From Cognatundibacterium crateris (GTDB lineage: Bacteria; Pseudomonadota; Gammaproteobacteria; Burkholderiales; Burkholderiaceae_D): a stretch of DNA of 57,563 bases. Made by a program: the position numbers and the translations under genes. Positions within the stretch are counted from its first letter, which is position 1. The number at the start of each line of letters is the position of its first letter. Positions 1 to 8,701 of this stretch are shown in pieces. The notes below the pieces were generated by a model, which ran no database searches, was not told the origin of the DNA, and was given only the letters and a program-made list of their open reading frames with translations. The DNA lies in assembly GCF_010078235.1 (NCBI RefSeq), contig NZ_JAABOS010000014.1, positions 632-58,194 of the forward strand. Direction: 5' to 3'.

Positions 1-159
1 GCAGATCACTATTTCCAAGGCTTGAATGGATGCCAGCCTGTTGTTGCAAAAGCGAATCCGGGACATAGCCCCGACTGTTGTTCTGCAAACTCTAGAATTA
101 CAATCATTTTAGACATTGCCTATGCCACGTCATTACATTAGCTTTTACAACCAAAATTG

Positions 160-181
160 GATGGCATACCAGATGGCATAC
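160..181. repeat. Two tandem copies of GATGGCATAC
   Basis: The 10-mer occurs at 160-169 and 172-181, separated by CA. It lies about 60 bases from the 3' end of tRNA-Ser. Its function is unknown; an integrase or excisionase arm site is one possibility. Confidence 0.5.
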
Positions 182-191
182 TAGCTAGCCT

Positions 192-225
192 GAAAAAAGA
201 AAAAGCCCTTGAAAATCAAGGGCTT
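192..225 (-). terminator. Rho-independent terminator of tRNA-Ser
   Basis: A perfect 10-bp stem (203-212 with 216-225, loop of 3) is followed on the minus strand by a T-rich run at 192-202. It sits immediately downstream of tRNA-Ser and would end that transcript, possibly also read-through from the aspartokinase gene. Confidence 0.85.
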
Positions 226-237
226 AATCATAAATAC

Positions 238-329
238 TGGCGGAGACGGTGAGATTCGAACTCACGATCCAGGTTACCCCAGATGCTTCCTTAGCAGGGA
301 AGTGCCTTCGGCCACTCGGCCACGTCTCC
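238..329 (-). tRNA. tRNA-Ser, anticodon GCT
   Basis: The minus strand folds as a class II tRNA of about 92 nt. It has a 7-bp acceptor stem (242-248 with 323-329), a long variable arm as expected for serine tRNAs, a GTTCGAATC T-loop, and an anticodon loop CTGCTAA giving anticodon GCT (293-295), which reads AGC/AGU serine codons. The 3' CCA is encoded (238-240). It lies downstream of the aspartokinase gene on the same strand and has its own terminator. Confidence 0.95.
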
Positions 330-444
330 ACACTATTACCACAAAGCTTGCGCTTCACAGCAATCGAGACCAAGATAATATCTGCTACACCGCTTTTGGT
401 CAACTAGCTGTCAACACAAAAACAAGTTTTTTTGCAAACGCAGA

Positions 445-1695
445 TCAGGCGCTTTCCAGTTCAAATGCTTTATGCAAAGCACGCACGGCCAACTCCATAT
501 ACTTCTCATCGATCAACACCGAGATTTTAATTTCCGAAGTCGAAATCATCTGGATATTGATCCCCTCTTCCGACAAGGTGCGGAACATCTGCGAAGCAAT
601 ACCTACGTGGCTGCGCATACCGACGCCAACCACAGATACTTTAGACACTTTGGAATCACCAACGATGCTGGTTGCGCCAATATGTTCTTTAACGCTGCCT
701 TCCAGTACCTGCATCGCTTTCGCGTATTCATTGCGCGGCACAGTGAACGTAAAGTCGGTTTTTCCTTCGACGGACTGGTTTTGGATAATCATATCCACTT
801 CAATATTGGCGTCAGCGACTGGCCCCAGGATCTGATAGGCGATGCCTGGACGATCCGGTACGCACAGTACGGTGATTTTTGCTTCATCACGATTAAATGC
901 GATGCCAGTGATGGTAGCTTGTTCCATATTTGTATCTTCCTCAAACGAAATCAGTGTGCCAGAAGTTGCTTCCTCTTCCAGCGGCATTAATGGATCCGTC
1001 AGCGATGACAGAACGCGGGTAGGCATACGATAGTTACCGGCAAATTCGACCGAGCGGATTTGCAGCACTTTGGAGCCCAGTGATGCCATTTCCAGCATCT
1101 CTTCAAATGTCACGGTATTCAGGCGGCGCGCCTCAGTCACGACACGTGGGTCGGTCGTGTAGACACCGTCCACATCGGTATAGATCAGGCATTCTTTTGC
1201 CTGCAGTGCTGCAGCAACTGCGACCGCTGAAGTATCCGAACCGCCACGCCCCAGCGTCGTAATATTGCCCTTCTCATCCACACCCTGAAAGCCGGTAATA
1301 ATCACTACCTTGCCCGCATCCAGATCTGCCTTGACTTTGGCATCGTCGATGGATGCAATGCGCGCCTTGGTATGGGCGGAATCAGTTTTAATAGCGACTT
1401 GCCAGCCAGCATAAGATACTGCCTGCTTGCCGATAGCCTGCAAGGCCAGGGCCAGCAATCCTACCGATACCTGCTCACCGGTGGAGGCGATCATATCGAG
1501 TTCGCGCGGATCAGGCTGCGCATTGAGTTCTTTCGCCAGACCTAACAGACGATTGGTTTCGCCGGACATGGCAGACGGCACCACCACTATCTGGTGACCG
1601 GCATCATGCCATTTGGCGACGCGCTTGGCGACGTTCTTGATGCGTTCAGTCGAACCCATCGAAGTACCGCCGTATTTGTGGACGATTAAAGCCAT
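445..1695 (-). CDS. lysC: Aspartate kinase
   Basis: This is aspartokinase, the ATP-dependent first step from aspartate towards lysine, threonine, methionine and diaminopimelate; it acts in the cytoplasm. The 416 residues match the usual length of betaproteobacterial LysC. The amino-acid kinase domain opens with KYGGTS at residues 7-12 and contains the GRGGSDTSAVA substrate-binding stretch. Two ACT domains follow (about 265-335 and 345-410), the usual site of feedback inhibition by lysine and/or threonine. The start at 1695 begins MALIVHKYGG; an in-frame extension to 1785 is cysteine-rich and unlike the family, so I rejected it. tRNA-Ser follows on the same strand. I see no lysine riboswitch upstream. 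Confidence 0.96.
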   Translation of the reverse strand: MALIVHKYGGTSMGSTERIKNVAKRVAKWHDAGHQIVVVPSAMSGETNRLLGLAKELNAQPDPRELDMIASTGEQVSVGLLALALQAIGKQAVSYAGWQVAIKTDSAHTKARIASIDDAKVKADLDAGKVVIITGFQGVDEKGNITTLGRGGSDTSAVAVAAALQAKECLIYTDVDGVYTTDPRVVTEARRLNTVTFEEMLEMASLGSKVLQIRSVEFAGNYRMPTRVLSSLTDPLMPLEEEATSGTLISFEEDTNMEQATITGIAFNRDEAKITVLCVPDRPGIAYQILGPVADANIEVDMIIQNQSVEGKTDFTFTVPRNEYAKAMQVLEGSVKEHIGATSIVGDSKVSKVSVVGVGMRSHVGIASQMFRTLSEEGINIQMISTSEIKISVLIDEKYMELAVRALHKAFELESA

Positions 1696-2204
1696 AGATA
1701 TAGAAGACGTAAGGGTGAAAAATGAGGTAGAACAACCCCTTACTCTACATGCTGCCCTGCAAAATAACAAGGCAATCAAAAGCAAATTTTCTTAAGTTAT
1801 TCGTTCAACGCATACTGATTTTTCGAATTTTCTACAGAAATATGGCAGAAAAGTTCATTTTCCAAAGAGGAAACTATGGAATTGGTGCGGCGCAGTACGC
1901 ACTTATCAGACTCAGCGACAGGAACACAGTCACACGAAAATCAGGAAATTAAGGTTAGCATGCCCGATTTGCACACATCCACCGCTTTAACAAAGCCAGA
2001 ATACCGCATTTTCCTGGCGAAGCAGGAACGATTGCTCGCTCATGGCTTGAGCAAGCTACTCAAGAAGCAGTCGGGCAGCAGCCCGGCACCATATTACTTT
2101 TGAGTATATTTATATAAATAATTTATCGAAAGCTATGAGCGCTGTCGCGCCACACTGCGGCAAAAGGAGCGCTTACTCGCTTACTTAAGTGCCGACTTGA
2201 GTGC
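1696..2204. other. Gap upstream of aspartokinase with one possible small gene
   Basis: About 500 bases separate the starts of lysC and the stop of the DUF1415 gene. The only candidate gene is the small plus-strand frame at 1876-2103. The bases just upstream of 1695 are AT-rich and probably carry the lysC promoter, but I cannot place -35 and -10 boxes with confidence. Confidence 0.4.
1876..2103 (+). CDS. Possible small hypothetical protein (75 aa)
   Basis: A 75-codon frame starts with ATG six bases after an AGAGGAAAC ribosome-binding-like sequence. The C-terminal half is basic and looks helical (KPEYRIFLAKQERLLAHGLS), so it could be a real small protein. I do not recognise a family. It stands alone between two minus-strand genes. 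An internal ATG at 1960 would give a shorter product of about 47 residues covering the helical part. Length alone does not exclude chance; the ribosome site is the main support. Confidence 0.4.
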   Translation: MELVRRSTHLSDSATGTQSHENQEIKVSMPDLHTSTALTKPEYRIFLAKQERLLAHGLSKLLKKQSGSSPAPYYF

Positions 2205-2774
2205 TTACTTACTTTCTGGCTGATCAGCAAACATCTCATGCCAGCCCTCATGTCCAAGCTTGCGCATGGCTTCCATATTGCGTTCGTAAATTTCTTCCGC
2301 CTCAGGAAAGGCTTCCACTGCTTTATCAATACTGTCTTCACGTAACAAGTGCAAGGTCGGATAAGGGGAGCGATTGGTATAGTTTTCTATATCACCCATC
2401 TCACTGTCAGCAAACTGATAATCAGGATGAAAATTCGCAATTTGCAAAATACCAGCCAGATCCAGCTCTTCCAGCAAGGCATCAGCCACATCCAGGAAAT
2501 CATTGAAGTCCATGAAGTCACGTAACACATCCGGACAAATCAGCAAGGTGGTTTCGATTTTTTCAGGATTCGCTTCCGCCAGCACCTCCAGCTCACGGCG
2601 CAAATCCTCGACCAGATCCTGCTCGCTCTTGGCCTCACTGACTACATAGCGAATTTGCTGCTTGACATGCACTGCCTTAGCGAAAGGACAGAGATTCAGA
2701 CCGATTACCGCTTTTTCCATCCAGTTGATGGTTTGAGCGATCATGGATTCCTGAGTGAGGGGCAAAGTAGACAT
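2205..2774 (-). CDS. DUF1415 family protein
   Basis: This cytoplasmic protein of 189 residues has the features I associate with DUF1415: an N-terminal CPFAKA segment, an LLICPDVL-type strand, and NYTNRSPYPTLHLLRE near the C-terminus. The biochemical role of the family is not known to me. The start at 2774 (MSTLPLTQESM) is preceded by a CAGGA ribosome site; a longer frame to 2894 lacks one. It lies between lysC and the malate synthase gene on the same strand, but a terminator at 2883-2925 suggests separate transcription from malate synthase. Confidence 0.85.
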   Translation of the reverse strand: MSTLPLTQESMIAQTINWMEKAVIGLNLCPFAKAVHVKQQIRYVVSEAKSEQDLVEDLRRELEVLAEANPEKIETTLLICPDVLRDFMDFNDFLDVADALLEELDLAGILQIANFHPDYQFADSEMGDIENYTNRSPYPTLHLLREDSIDKAVEAFPEAEEIYERNMEAMRKLGHEGWHEMFADQPESK

Positions 2775-2882
2775 AGACAAAATTCCTGAAAAATAAGCGC
2801 GCAAGCATAGCACAGCACCCTGCCAGGTTTTCCACCATCTGCAACAGAGTTCAGGCGCGGCCTTGATTATGCACCGCCATGC

Positions 2883-2925
2883 TGCAAAAAACAAAAAGCG
2901 ACACCATCAACATGGCATCGCTTTT
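2883..2925 (-). terminator. Likely terminator of the malate synthase gene
   Basis: An 8-bp outer stem (2894-2901 with 2918-2925), with additional inner CCAT/ATGG pairing, is followed on the minus strand by GTTTTTTG. It lies 35 bases after the stop codon of the malate synthase gene. Confidence 0.7.
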
Positions 2926-2959
2926 CGCTACATCAACAATACAGCTAAGATAGGCCGTA

Positions 2960-4546
2960 TCAAATTTCTTCGTACAATGGCAAAGTCAGGAATTCCGCAA
3001 AATCGCCAGAAGTCGACATTTCCTCAAAAATCTGCGCCGCGCGGTCATACGTCGCACCTTCACCAGCAACCGCCTTCACCTTACTTAATTCTTCCGGAAT
3101 CATGGCGCGCACCATCTCGGCAGTGACCTTGCGACCGTCTTCCAGCTTACCTTTGCTGGAGCGTATCCATTGCCAGACTTGAGAACGGCTGATTTCTGCG
3201 GTCGCCGCATCTTCCATCAGATTGTGGATAGGCACGCAACCATTGCCCGCCAGCCAGGCACCCAAATAGTGAATGCCAACATTGATGTTATAACGCAGGC
3301 CAGCTTCCGTGATTGGGGTTTCAGGCTGGAAGTTCAGCAAATCCTTGGCGGACACTTCCACATCCGGACGTTGCTTGGAAATCTGATTCGGTGCATCGCC
3401 CAGTACTTTTTTGAATTCAGTCATCGCCAATTCAACCAGACCCGGATGCGCTACCCAGCCACCGTCATAGCCATCCGTTGCATCACGTGCTTTGTCATTG
3501 CGGACACCGCCCATTGCAACTTCATTTTTTTCAGTATCGTTTTTAATCGGAATCAAAGCAGCCATACCGCCAATCGCAGGTGCATTGCGCTTATGGCAAG
3601 TCTTCAGCAACAGCAAGGCATACGAGCGCATGAAAGGTGCCGTCATGGTCACTTTAGCGCGATCCGCCAGGCAGAAGTCCTGGTCGTTTTTGAATTTTTT
3701 GATGCAAGAGAAAATGTAATCCCAGCGTCCGGCATTCAGACCGGAGCTATGTTCGCGCAACTCATACAGGATTTCATCCATTTCAAACGCAGCAACGATG
3801 GTTTCTATCAGCACTGTCGCCTTGATGGTGCCTTGAGGAATGCCGATTTCATTTTGTGCCATGACAAAAATATCATTCCACAAACGCGCTTCCAGATGGG
3901 ATTCCATTTTCGGCAGATAGAAATATGGACCGGCACCACGCGCCAGTTGTTCTTTAGCGTTATGGAACAAGAACAACGCAAAATCAAAAATACCGCCGGA
4001 AATACGCTTGCCATCGACCAGCACATGCTTCTCATCGAGATGCCAGCCGCGTGGACGTACGACCAGCGTGGCAATTTTATCGTTTAAGTGATAAGACTTA
4101 CCATTCTGCTCCAGGCTGATCGTGCGACGCACTGCATCACGCATATTGATCTGCCCCTGCAATTGATTATCCCAATTCGGTGTATTGGAATCTTCAAAAT
4201 CAGTCATGTAACTGTCAGCACCGGAATTGAGTGCATTAATCACCATTTTGCGTTCCACCGGGCCAGTAATTTCTACCCGACGGCACTCGAGTGCCTGAGG
4301 AATCGGCGCAATTTTCCAGTCACCATCACGAATGTGGCGGGTTTCAGCCAAAAAGTCCGGGCGCTCACCGGCATCCATACGTTTGGCACGCGCAACCCGT
4401 GCTGCCAGCAATTCCTGACGACGCGGCTCAAATGCGCGGCTCAGTTTTGCTACCAGTGCTAACGCCTCCGGGGTCAGGATCTGTTCGTAACCTGGCTTGA
4501 TTGCTCCGGTAATTTCCAAGCCTTGCGGCAATATCAACTGACTCAT
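2960..4546 (-). CDS. aceB: Malate synthase A
   Basis: The enzyme condenses glyoxylate with acetyl-CoA to malate, the second step of the glyoxylate shunt. At 528 residues it has the length of the A isoform rather than the longer G isoform. It contains the family signature EHSSGLNAGRWDYIFS near residue 265 and a conserved MTDFEDSNTP segment. The start at 4546 (MSQLILPQG) is preceded by GGAGAGCACG; an in-frame ATG four codons upstream overlaps that site and is less likely. The haloacid dehalogenase gene lies upstream on the same strand with an 86-base gap. Isocitrate lyase is not in the window. Confidence 0.95.
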   Translation of the reverse strand: MSQLILPQGLEITGAIKPGYEQILTPEALALVAKLSRAFEPRRQELLAARVARAKRMDAGERPDFLAETRHIRDGDWKIAPIPQALECRRVEITGPVERKMVINALNSGADSYMTDFEDSNTPNWDNQLQGQINMRDAVRRTISLEQNGKSYHLNDKIATLVVRPRGWHLDEKHVLVDGKRISGGIFDFALFLFHNAKEQLARGAGPYFYLPKMESHLEARLWNDIFVMAQNEIGIPQGTIKATVLIETIVAAFEMDEILYELREHSSGLNAGRWDYIFSCIKKFKNDQDFCLADRAKVTMTAPFMRSYALLLLKTCHKRNAPAIGGMAALIPIKNDTEKNEVAMGGVRNDKARDATDGYDGGWVAHPGLVELAMTEFKKVLGDAPNQISKQRPDVEVSAKDLLNFQPETPITEAGLRYNINVGIHYLGAWLAGNGCVPIHNLMEDAATAEISRSQVWQWIRSSKGKLEDGRKVTAEMVRAMIPEELSKVKAVAGEGATYDRAAQIFEEMSTSGDFAEFLTLPLYEEI

Positions 4547-4632
4547 CGTGCTCTCCATAAAAAGAAACGCATTGAAACCGACTCAATGCAATAAACAAGG
4601 AAAATAAATTAAAGGCATCACATCAAATTAAA

Positions 4633-5310
4633 TCACTGATATGTTTCAAGAAAATGTAAGGCATCGGCCAGCGTGCGCCCTGTGCCATGCGGCATGACGC
4701 CTAACTCTTCCAGCGGCGCATTATCGCGATTGACCCAAAAAGTGGTGTAACCGAACCAGGTAGCACAACAGACATCCCAGGCATTACTCGAAACAAACAA
4801 CATATTTTTTGCCGGCACGCCAAACATGTCTGGTCCCAGCTGATAGGCTTCCGGGGCAGTTTTATAGACTTTCACTGCATCAACCGAGAGCAAATGCTGA
4901 AACAAACCCTGCATACCTGCATGCTCAGTCGCTGCCTGCAACATCTGCGGCGTACCATTGGACAGAATCGCCAGCTTGTAAGCCTTGTCCCGCAAGGCCT
5001 GAAGCACTTCCCTATTTTCAGGAAAAGCAGTCAGCCTTGCATACTGACCCATTAATGCATTTTGCGCATCCAGGTCTAATTGCAAACCAAAATAACGGCA
5101 GGAAAACACCAGAGCATCCTGGGTAACTTCCCAAAATGGCTTATACATACAACACATAGTGCGCAATTGAGTGTACTCAATCTGTTTCCTGCGCCACAAT
5201 TGAGCCAGCTGTTTACCGTAACCGGGAAACAACTTCTCTGCGAGTTCACTGACCGAATACACATCAAACAATGTGCCGTAGGCATCAAACGCAATTGCAT
5301 GTATTGCCAT
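4633..5310 (-). CDS. Haloacid dehalogenase type II (HAD superfamily hydrolase)
   Basis: The 225-residue protein resembles L-2-haloacid dehalogenases, which hydrolyse C-halogen bonds in 2-haloacids; relatives may act on other small substrates. Motif I is FDAYGTLFD with the nucleophile Asp9. Motif II is LSNGTP, motif III a Lys in KVYKTAPEAY, and motif IV SSNAWDVCCA, the SSNAWD form typical of 2-haloacid dehalogenases. A strong AGAGGTAAGGTG ribosome site supports the start at 5310. It precedes malate synthase on the same strand and is divergent from a LysR regulator, its likely controller. The true substrate cannot be read from sequence. Confidence 0.88.
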   Translation of the reverse strand: MAIHAIAFDAYGTLFDVYSVSELAEKLFPGYGKQLAQLWRRKQIEYTQLRTMCCMYKPFWEVTQDALVFSCRYFGLQLDLDAQNALMGQYARLTAFPENREVLQALRDKAYKLAILSNGTPQMLQAATEHAGMQGLFQHLLSVDAVKVYKTAPEAYQLGPDMFGVPAKNMLFVSSNAWDVCCATWFGYTTFWVNRDNAPLEELGVMPHGTGRTLADALHFLETYQ

Positions 5311-5627
5311 CACCTTACCTCTGCATACCGTTTTGATCAGGAAACTACAGAGTATATTCAATTAAAACAAACATAAATAAGAGATTTATCACTTTATCTT
5401 TTACTTTTTCGCAAAAATAAAAGATGAAATAGCTTTCATTCAGTATATAAATACTCGTAAACCGGATAAAACTGCTCTCTGGAAAAAGTTCTCGCACAGA
5501 AAGCATACGCAGAAGCGAATGGACGCGCCTATGCAAAAAATACATCTATCCATTACCTGACAAAACCATACCGAAGCTCGCTAATGTGCTAAATCAATAA
5601 TAAAACTCTTTGGGGGAATGATTCTTC
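5311..5627. promoter_or_regulatory. Divergent promoter region with two dyads
   Basis: This AT-rich gap separates the dehalogenase (minus) and LysR (plus) genes. It holds two perfect dyads: ATAAAT-AAGAG-ATTTAT at 5373-5389 and ATGAAA-TAGC-TTTCAT at 5424-5439, with centres about 50 bases apart. LysR-type regulators commonly bind paired dyads between their own gene and a divergent target, so these are candidate operators. This is inference from position and symmetry only. Confidence 0.45.
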
Positions 5628-6533
5628 ATGGATCAATTTAAACAAATCAGCACTTTTGCTGAGGTCGCCGTACGCGGCAGCCTGTCAGCAGCGGCTCGGG
5701 CGGAAGGGGTCGCCCCGGCGATGATCAGCCGGCGTCTGGACGCGCTGGAAGAAAGGTTGGGCGTCAAATTACTGCAAAGGACCACACGCAAAATCGCACT
5801 AACCAATGAAGGCAGTTCTTTTTTAGAGGATTGCCAGCGCATCCTGTCGGAACTGGAAGAAGCGGAATCTTCCGTTGCCGAACGCAACGCCAGCGCCAGC
5901 GGTGTACTGACGATTTCAGCACCCGCCGGGTTTGGACGACAACATGTTGCCCCCTTAATTCCTGACTTTTTGCAGCAACATCAGCAATTAAAACTGACAC
6001 TGAGTCTGAACGACCGGGTGGTGGATCTGATTGGTGAGGGCATTGATGTAGCGATCCGGATTGCCGCGCTGTCAGACTCCAGCCTGATCGGCGTCAAGCT
6101 GGCGGATAATAAGCGGGTCGTGGTTGCTGCCCCCTCCTACTTGCAACGTCACGGCGCACCGAAAACACTGGACGAACTGAGTAACCACAATTGCCTGGCC
6201 TTCAGTGCCGATGGCAGTCAGCGGGGCTGGACTTTCCGCCAAAGCGGGAAAAACGTGACGATTAAAGTCGATGGCAATATGGTTTGCAACGATGGAGAAG
6301 TACTACATGACTGGGCCATCTCTGGACAAGGACTGGCATGGCGTTCGATGTGGGAGGTAGGTGCGGAAATTGAATCCGGTAAGCTGGTCAGTGTACTGGA
6401 TGAATACACCGCTCCCGGCAACGACATTTATGCCATTTTTGCTCAGCGACGCCACCTGCCCTTGCGGATACGGGCTTTCGTGGATTATCTGAGGCAAGCC
6501 TACAGCTCACCGGACTACTGGAAAAAAGGCTAA
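5628..6533 (+). CDS. LysR family transcriptional regulator
   Basis: This 301-residue regulator has an N-terminal winged helix-turn-helix (about 3-62; GSLSAAARAEGVAPAMISRR, LEERLGVKLLQRTTRKIALT) and a C-terminal LysR substrate-binding domain (about 90-290). The ARAEG-, TTRKI- and LVSVLDEY-type segments place it near the large CrgA/AaeR-like group. GGGGGA precedes the start. It is divergent from the haloacid dehalogenase gene, and the shared gap has two dyads, so control of that gene and perhaps of malate synthase is plausible. The effector is unknown. Confidence 0.9.
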   Translation: MDQFKQISTFAEVAVRGSLSAAARAEGVAPAMISRRLDALEERLGVKLLQRTTRKIALTNEGSSFLEDCQRILSELEEAESSVAERNASASGVLTISAPAGFGRQHVAPLIPDFLQQHQQLKLTLSLNDRVVDLIGEGIDVAIRIAALSDSSLIGVKLADNKRVVVAAPSYLQRHGAPKTLDELSNHNCLAFSADGSQRGWTFRQSGKNVTIKVDGNMVCNDGEVLHDWAISGQGLAWRSMWEVGAEIESGKLVSVLDEYTAPGNDIYAIFAQRRHLPLRIRAFVDYLRQAYSSPDYWKKG

Positions 6534-6570
6534 ATCCGGCTCATCTTAGCGCAAGCATTTTGGGATAAAA

Positions 6571-6607
6571 AAAACAGGGAGCACGTCACAAACGGGCTCC
6601 CTGTTTT
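6571..6607. terminator. Bidirectional terminator between LysR and MCP genes
   Basis: A perfect 12-bp stem (6571-6582 with 6596-6607) has A-rich and T-rich flanks on both sides. It ends both the LysR gene (plus) and the chemoreceptor gene (minus). Confidence 0.85.
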
Positions 6608-6642
6608 GTCTGCGCTGTTAGTAAACACAGCTTCAATTCAGA

Positions 6643-8364
6643 TCAGAATTCTTCCCACTCATCGGCGCGCGGCTTACTTGCATTGCCCGAAACAGGCTTC
6701 GCAGCACCAACCGAAGCCGCCTGGGAACGTGCAGGCAAAGACCTGACTTCCTGCTTAGGCTTAACAGCAACGGACCTGGCAGCAGGTCGTGCGGACGGTG
6801 CCGCAGAATGTGATCCACTTCCCGCTTCCAGCTTAAAGATACCAACTGCCTGATTCAGATTGCTGGCCTGATCACGCATACTGCCAGCAGCAGCAGCAGC
6901 CTGCTCCACCAAGGCTGCATTTTGCTGCGTCGCCTCGTCCATTTTGGTAATCGCCTGATTGACTTGCTGAATTCCTTCACGCTGTTCTTCGCTGGCAGCA
7001 GTAATTTCAGCCATGATGTCGGCCACACTCTTGATCGACACCACGATTTCATCCATGGTTTTACCAGCATCATCGACCAGGCGCGCGCCTTCTTCTACCT
7101 TATCAACAGAATTTGCAATCAGCTCTTTAATTTCTTTTGCCGCATTGGCCGAGCGTTGCGCCAGACTTCTGACTTCGCTGGCCACCACCGCAAAACCACG
7201 CCCTTGCTCACCTGCACGCGCCGCCTCTACGGCTGCATTCAGCGCCAGAATATTAGTTTGGAAAGCAATCCCGTCAATCACCGCGATGATATCGACAATT
7301 TTGTTCGAGCTTTCTTTGATGGAAGACATCGTGTGCACTACGTCACCTACCACCTTGCCACCTTTAGATGCGACATCAGAAGCGGTCAGCGCCAGCGTAT
7401 TCGCCTGACGTGCATTATCGGCATTTTGTTGCACAGTAGAAGTCAGCTCTTCCATGGATGAGGCAGTTTCTTCCAGGCTGGCAGCCTGTTGCTCGGTACG
7501 GGAAGATAAATCCATATTGCCAGAAGCAATTTCATCGGAAGATACCGCAATCGAGCCACTGCTTTGACGTACCATCGTCACCGTCTGCACCAGGCTCTGA
7601 CGCATATTTTCAAGGCCGGAAATGAGCTCCCCCATTTCATCCTTAGATTCTGGTTTGAGTTGCTGGGTCAGATCACCATCACCAATAGCACGGAACTGGC
7701 GCAGAGTCTGATGTAAAGGATGGGAAATTGCGCGCAACAAAAAATGCGCAGAAACAAATACCGCCACCAGACCACCCACGACACCCAGCACATCAATCCA
7801 GACAAACCATTTAAAGGCTGTCTGACTTTGCTGAAATTTGCTTTCAGATTCTTTCAATTGAAAATCACTTAACTCAGCAATTTTGTCGGAGTAGGCGGTA
7901 AATAATTTCGGTACGACAGTCATATTTAAACGATCAGCTTCGTCACGATTACCTGCCTTGATCGCGGCCGTCATTTTCAGATGCGCTTCGTTCATGTACT
8001 GATCGCGGGCGACAGCAACCTGATCGGACAACTTTTTCTCTTCCTCATCCTGAGGCAAAGTCAAATACTTCTTGAATGCATCATCTGACTTACCGACGTA
8101 CATTTCAGAACGCTTAATCGTTTCTGCTACATCAGGAGCCTCCGGATGGGCAATCGCACGGTCTATCGTCACGCGTGATCGCACCAGATCAACACGGGAT
8201 TGCTGCAGTGCATCGACCGATGGTAATTGATTCGTGAAAATCTCTTCGATGATGGCATTACTGTTCTTCACACCGATGACACCCATAGCGCCACCGATAG
8301 CCAACATGATGGCCATGAAGGACATGGTACCGATCAGCCTCATTCTGATAGTTAGATTCAACAT
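6643..8364 (-). CDS. Methyl-accepting chemotaxis protein
   Basis: This is a transmembrane chemoreceptor of 573 residues. A first membrane segment (about 10-32) precedes a periplasmic four-helix-bundle-like ligand domain. A second membrane segment (about 187-210) leads to a HAMP domain and a cytoplasmic signalling domain. The kinase-contacting tip is intact (AFQTNILALNAAVEAARAGE). The tail is a low-complexity Ala/Ser/Pro linker ending in EWEEF, which fits the xWxxF pentapeptide that tethers CheR and CheB in receptors such as Tar and Tsr. The ligand is unknown. No che genes are adjacent, so it works with a chemotaxis cluster elsewhere. Confidence 0.95.
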   Translation of the reverse strand: MLNLTIRMRLIGTMSFMAIMLAIGGAMGVIGVKNSNAIIEEIFTNQLPSVDALQQSRVDLVRSRVTIDRAIAHPEAPDVAETIKRSEMYVGKSDDAFKKYLTLPQDEEEKKLSDQVAVARDQYMNEAHLKMTAAIKAGNRDEADRLNMTVVPKLFTAYSDKIAELSDFQLKESESKFQQSQTAFKWFVWIDVLGVVGGLVAVFVSAHFLLRAISHPLHQTLRQFRAIGDGDLTQQLKPESKDEMGELISGLENMRQSLVQTVTMVRQSSGSIAVSSDEIASGNMDLSSRTEQQAASLEETASSMEELTSTVQQNADNARQANTLALTASDVASKGGKVVGDVVHTMSSIKESSNKIVDIIAVIDGIAFQTNILALNAAVEAARAGEQGRGFAVVASEVRSLAQRSANAAKEIKELIANSVDKVEEGARLVDDAGKTMDEIVVSIKSVADIMAEITAASEEQREGIQQVNQAITKMDEATQQNAALVEQAAAAAGSMRDQASNLNQAVGIFKLEAGSGSHSAAPSARPAARSVAVKPKQEVRSLPARSQAASVGAAKPVSGNASKPRADEWEEF

Positions 8365-8637
8365 TCTTCCCTCACCTAATTAATTCCTGAGCACAATTGA
8401 CAGAGAATACAAATTTCTCACCACCCAACCTTGATCCCTAACAATGACCGACACGATTTCTTATATTTATGCTGACGCAAAAATCTGGGCAGGACCATTA
8501 CCTATTTTACAATCATCATCCATCAGCTGTTCCTGCTAACTTCTTTGCAGATTTTACCCGAGAGAAATGTGTAATTTAAGGCAAAGTTGATTTTGTTAAA
8601 AAATGTTGTTTTCTGACGAAAGTCAGTTTGCGGGCAA

Positions 8638-8666
8638 AAAAAATCCCCGACGAATCGGGGATTTTT
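8638..8666 (-). terminator. Terminator of the cold-shock gene
   Basis: An 8-bp GC-rich stem (8643-8650 with 8655-8662, CGAA loop), extended by A/T pairs, is followed on the minus strand by a T run. It lies 35 bases after the cold-shock stop codon. Confidence 0.85.
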
Positions 8667-8701
8667 ATCAGCTTGGCTTTACTCCGCCATCAGACTCTGA
8701 A

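Larger units (their letters stand above)
1..237. other. Left edge: no supported gene
   Basis: No open frame here has a convincing start, ribosome site or recognisable protein. The only structure is a 10-base direct repeat GATGGCATAC at 160-169 and 172-181, followed by the tRNA-Ser terminator. Short repeats just beyond the 3' end of a tRNA gene are common where an integrase-bearing element has joined the chromosome, but no integrase is visible, so this stays a suspicion. Confidence 0.4.

Noticed and set aside
1696..1800. Lysine riboswitch before aspartokinase
   Set aside because: The leader is short and AT-rich with none of the conserved lysine-element helices.
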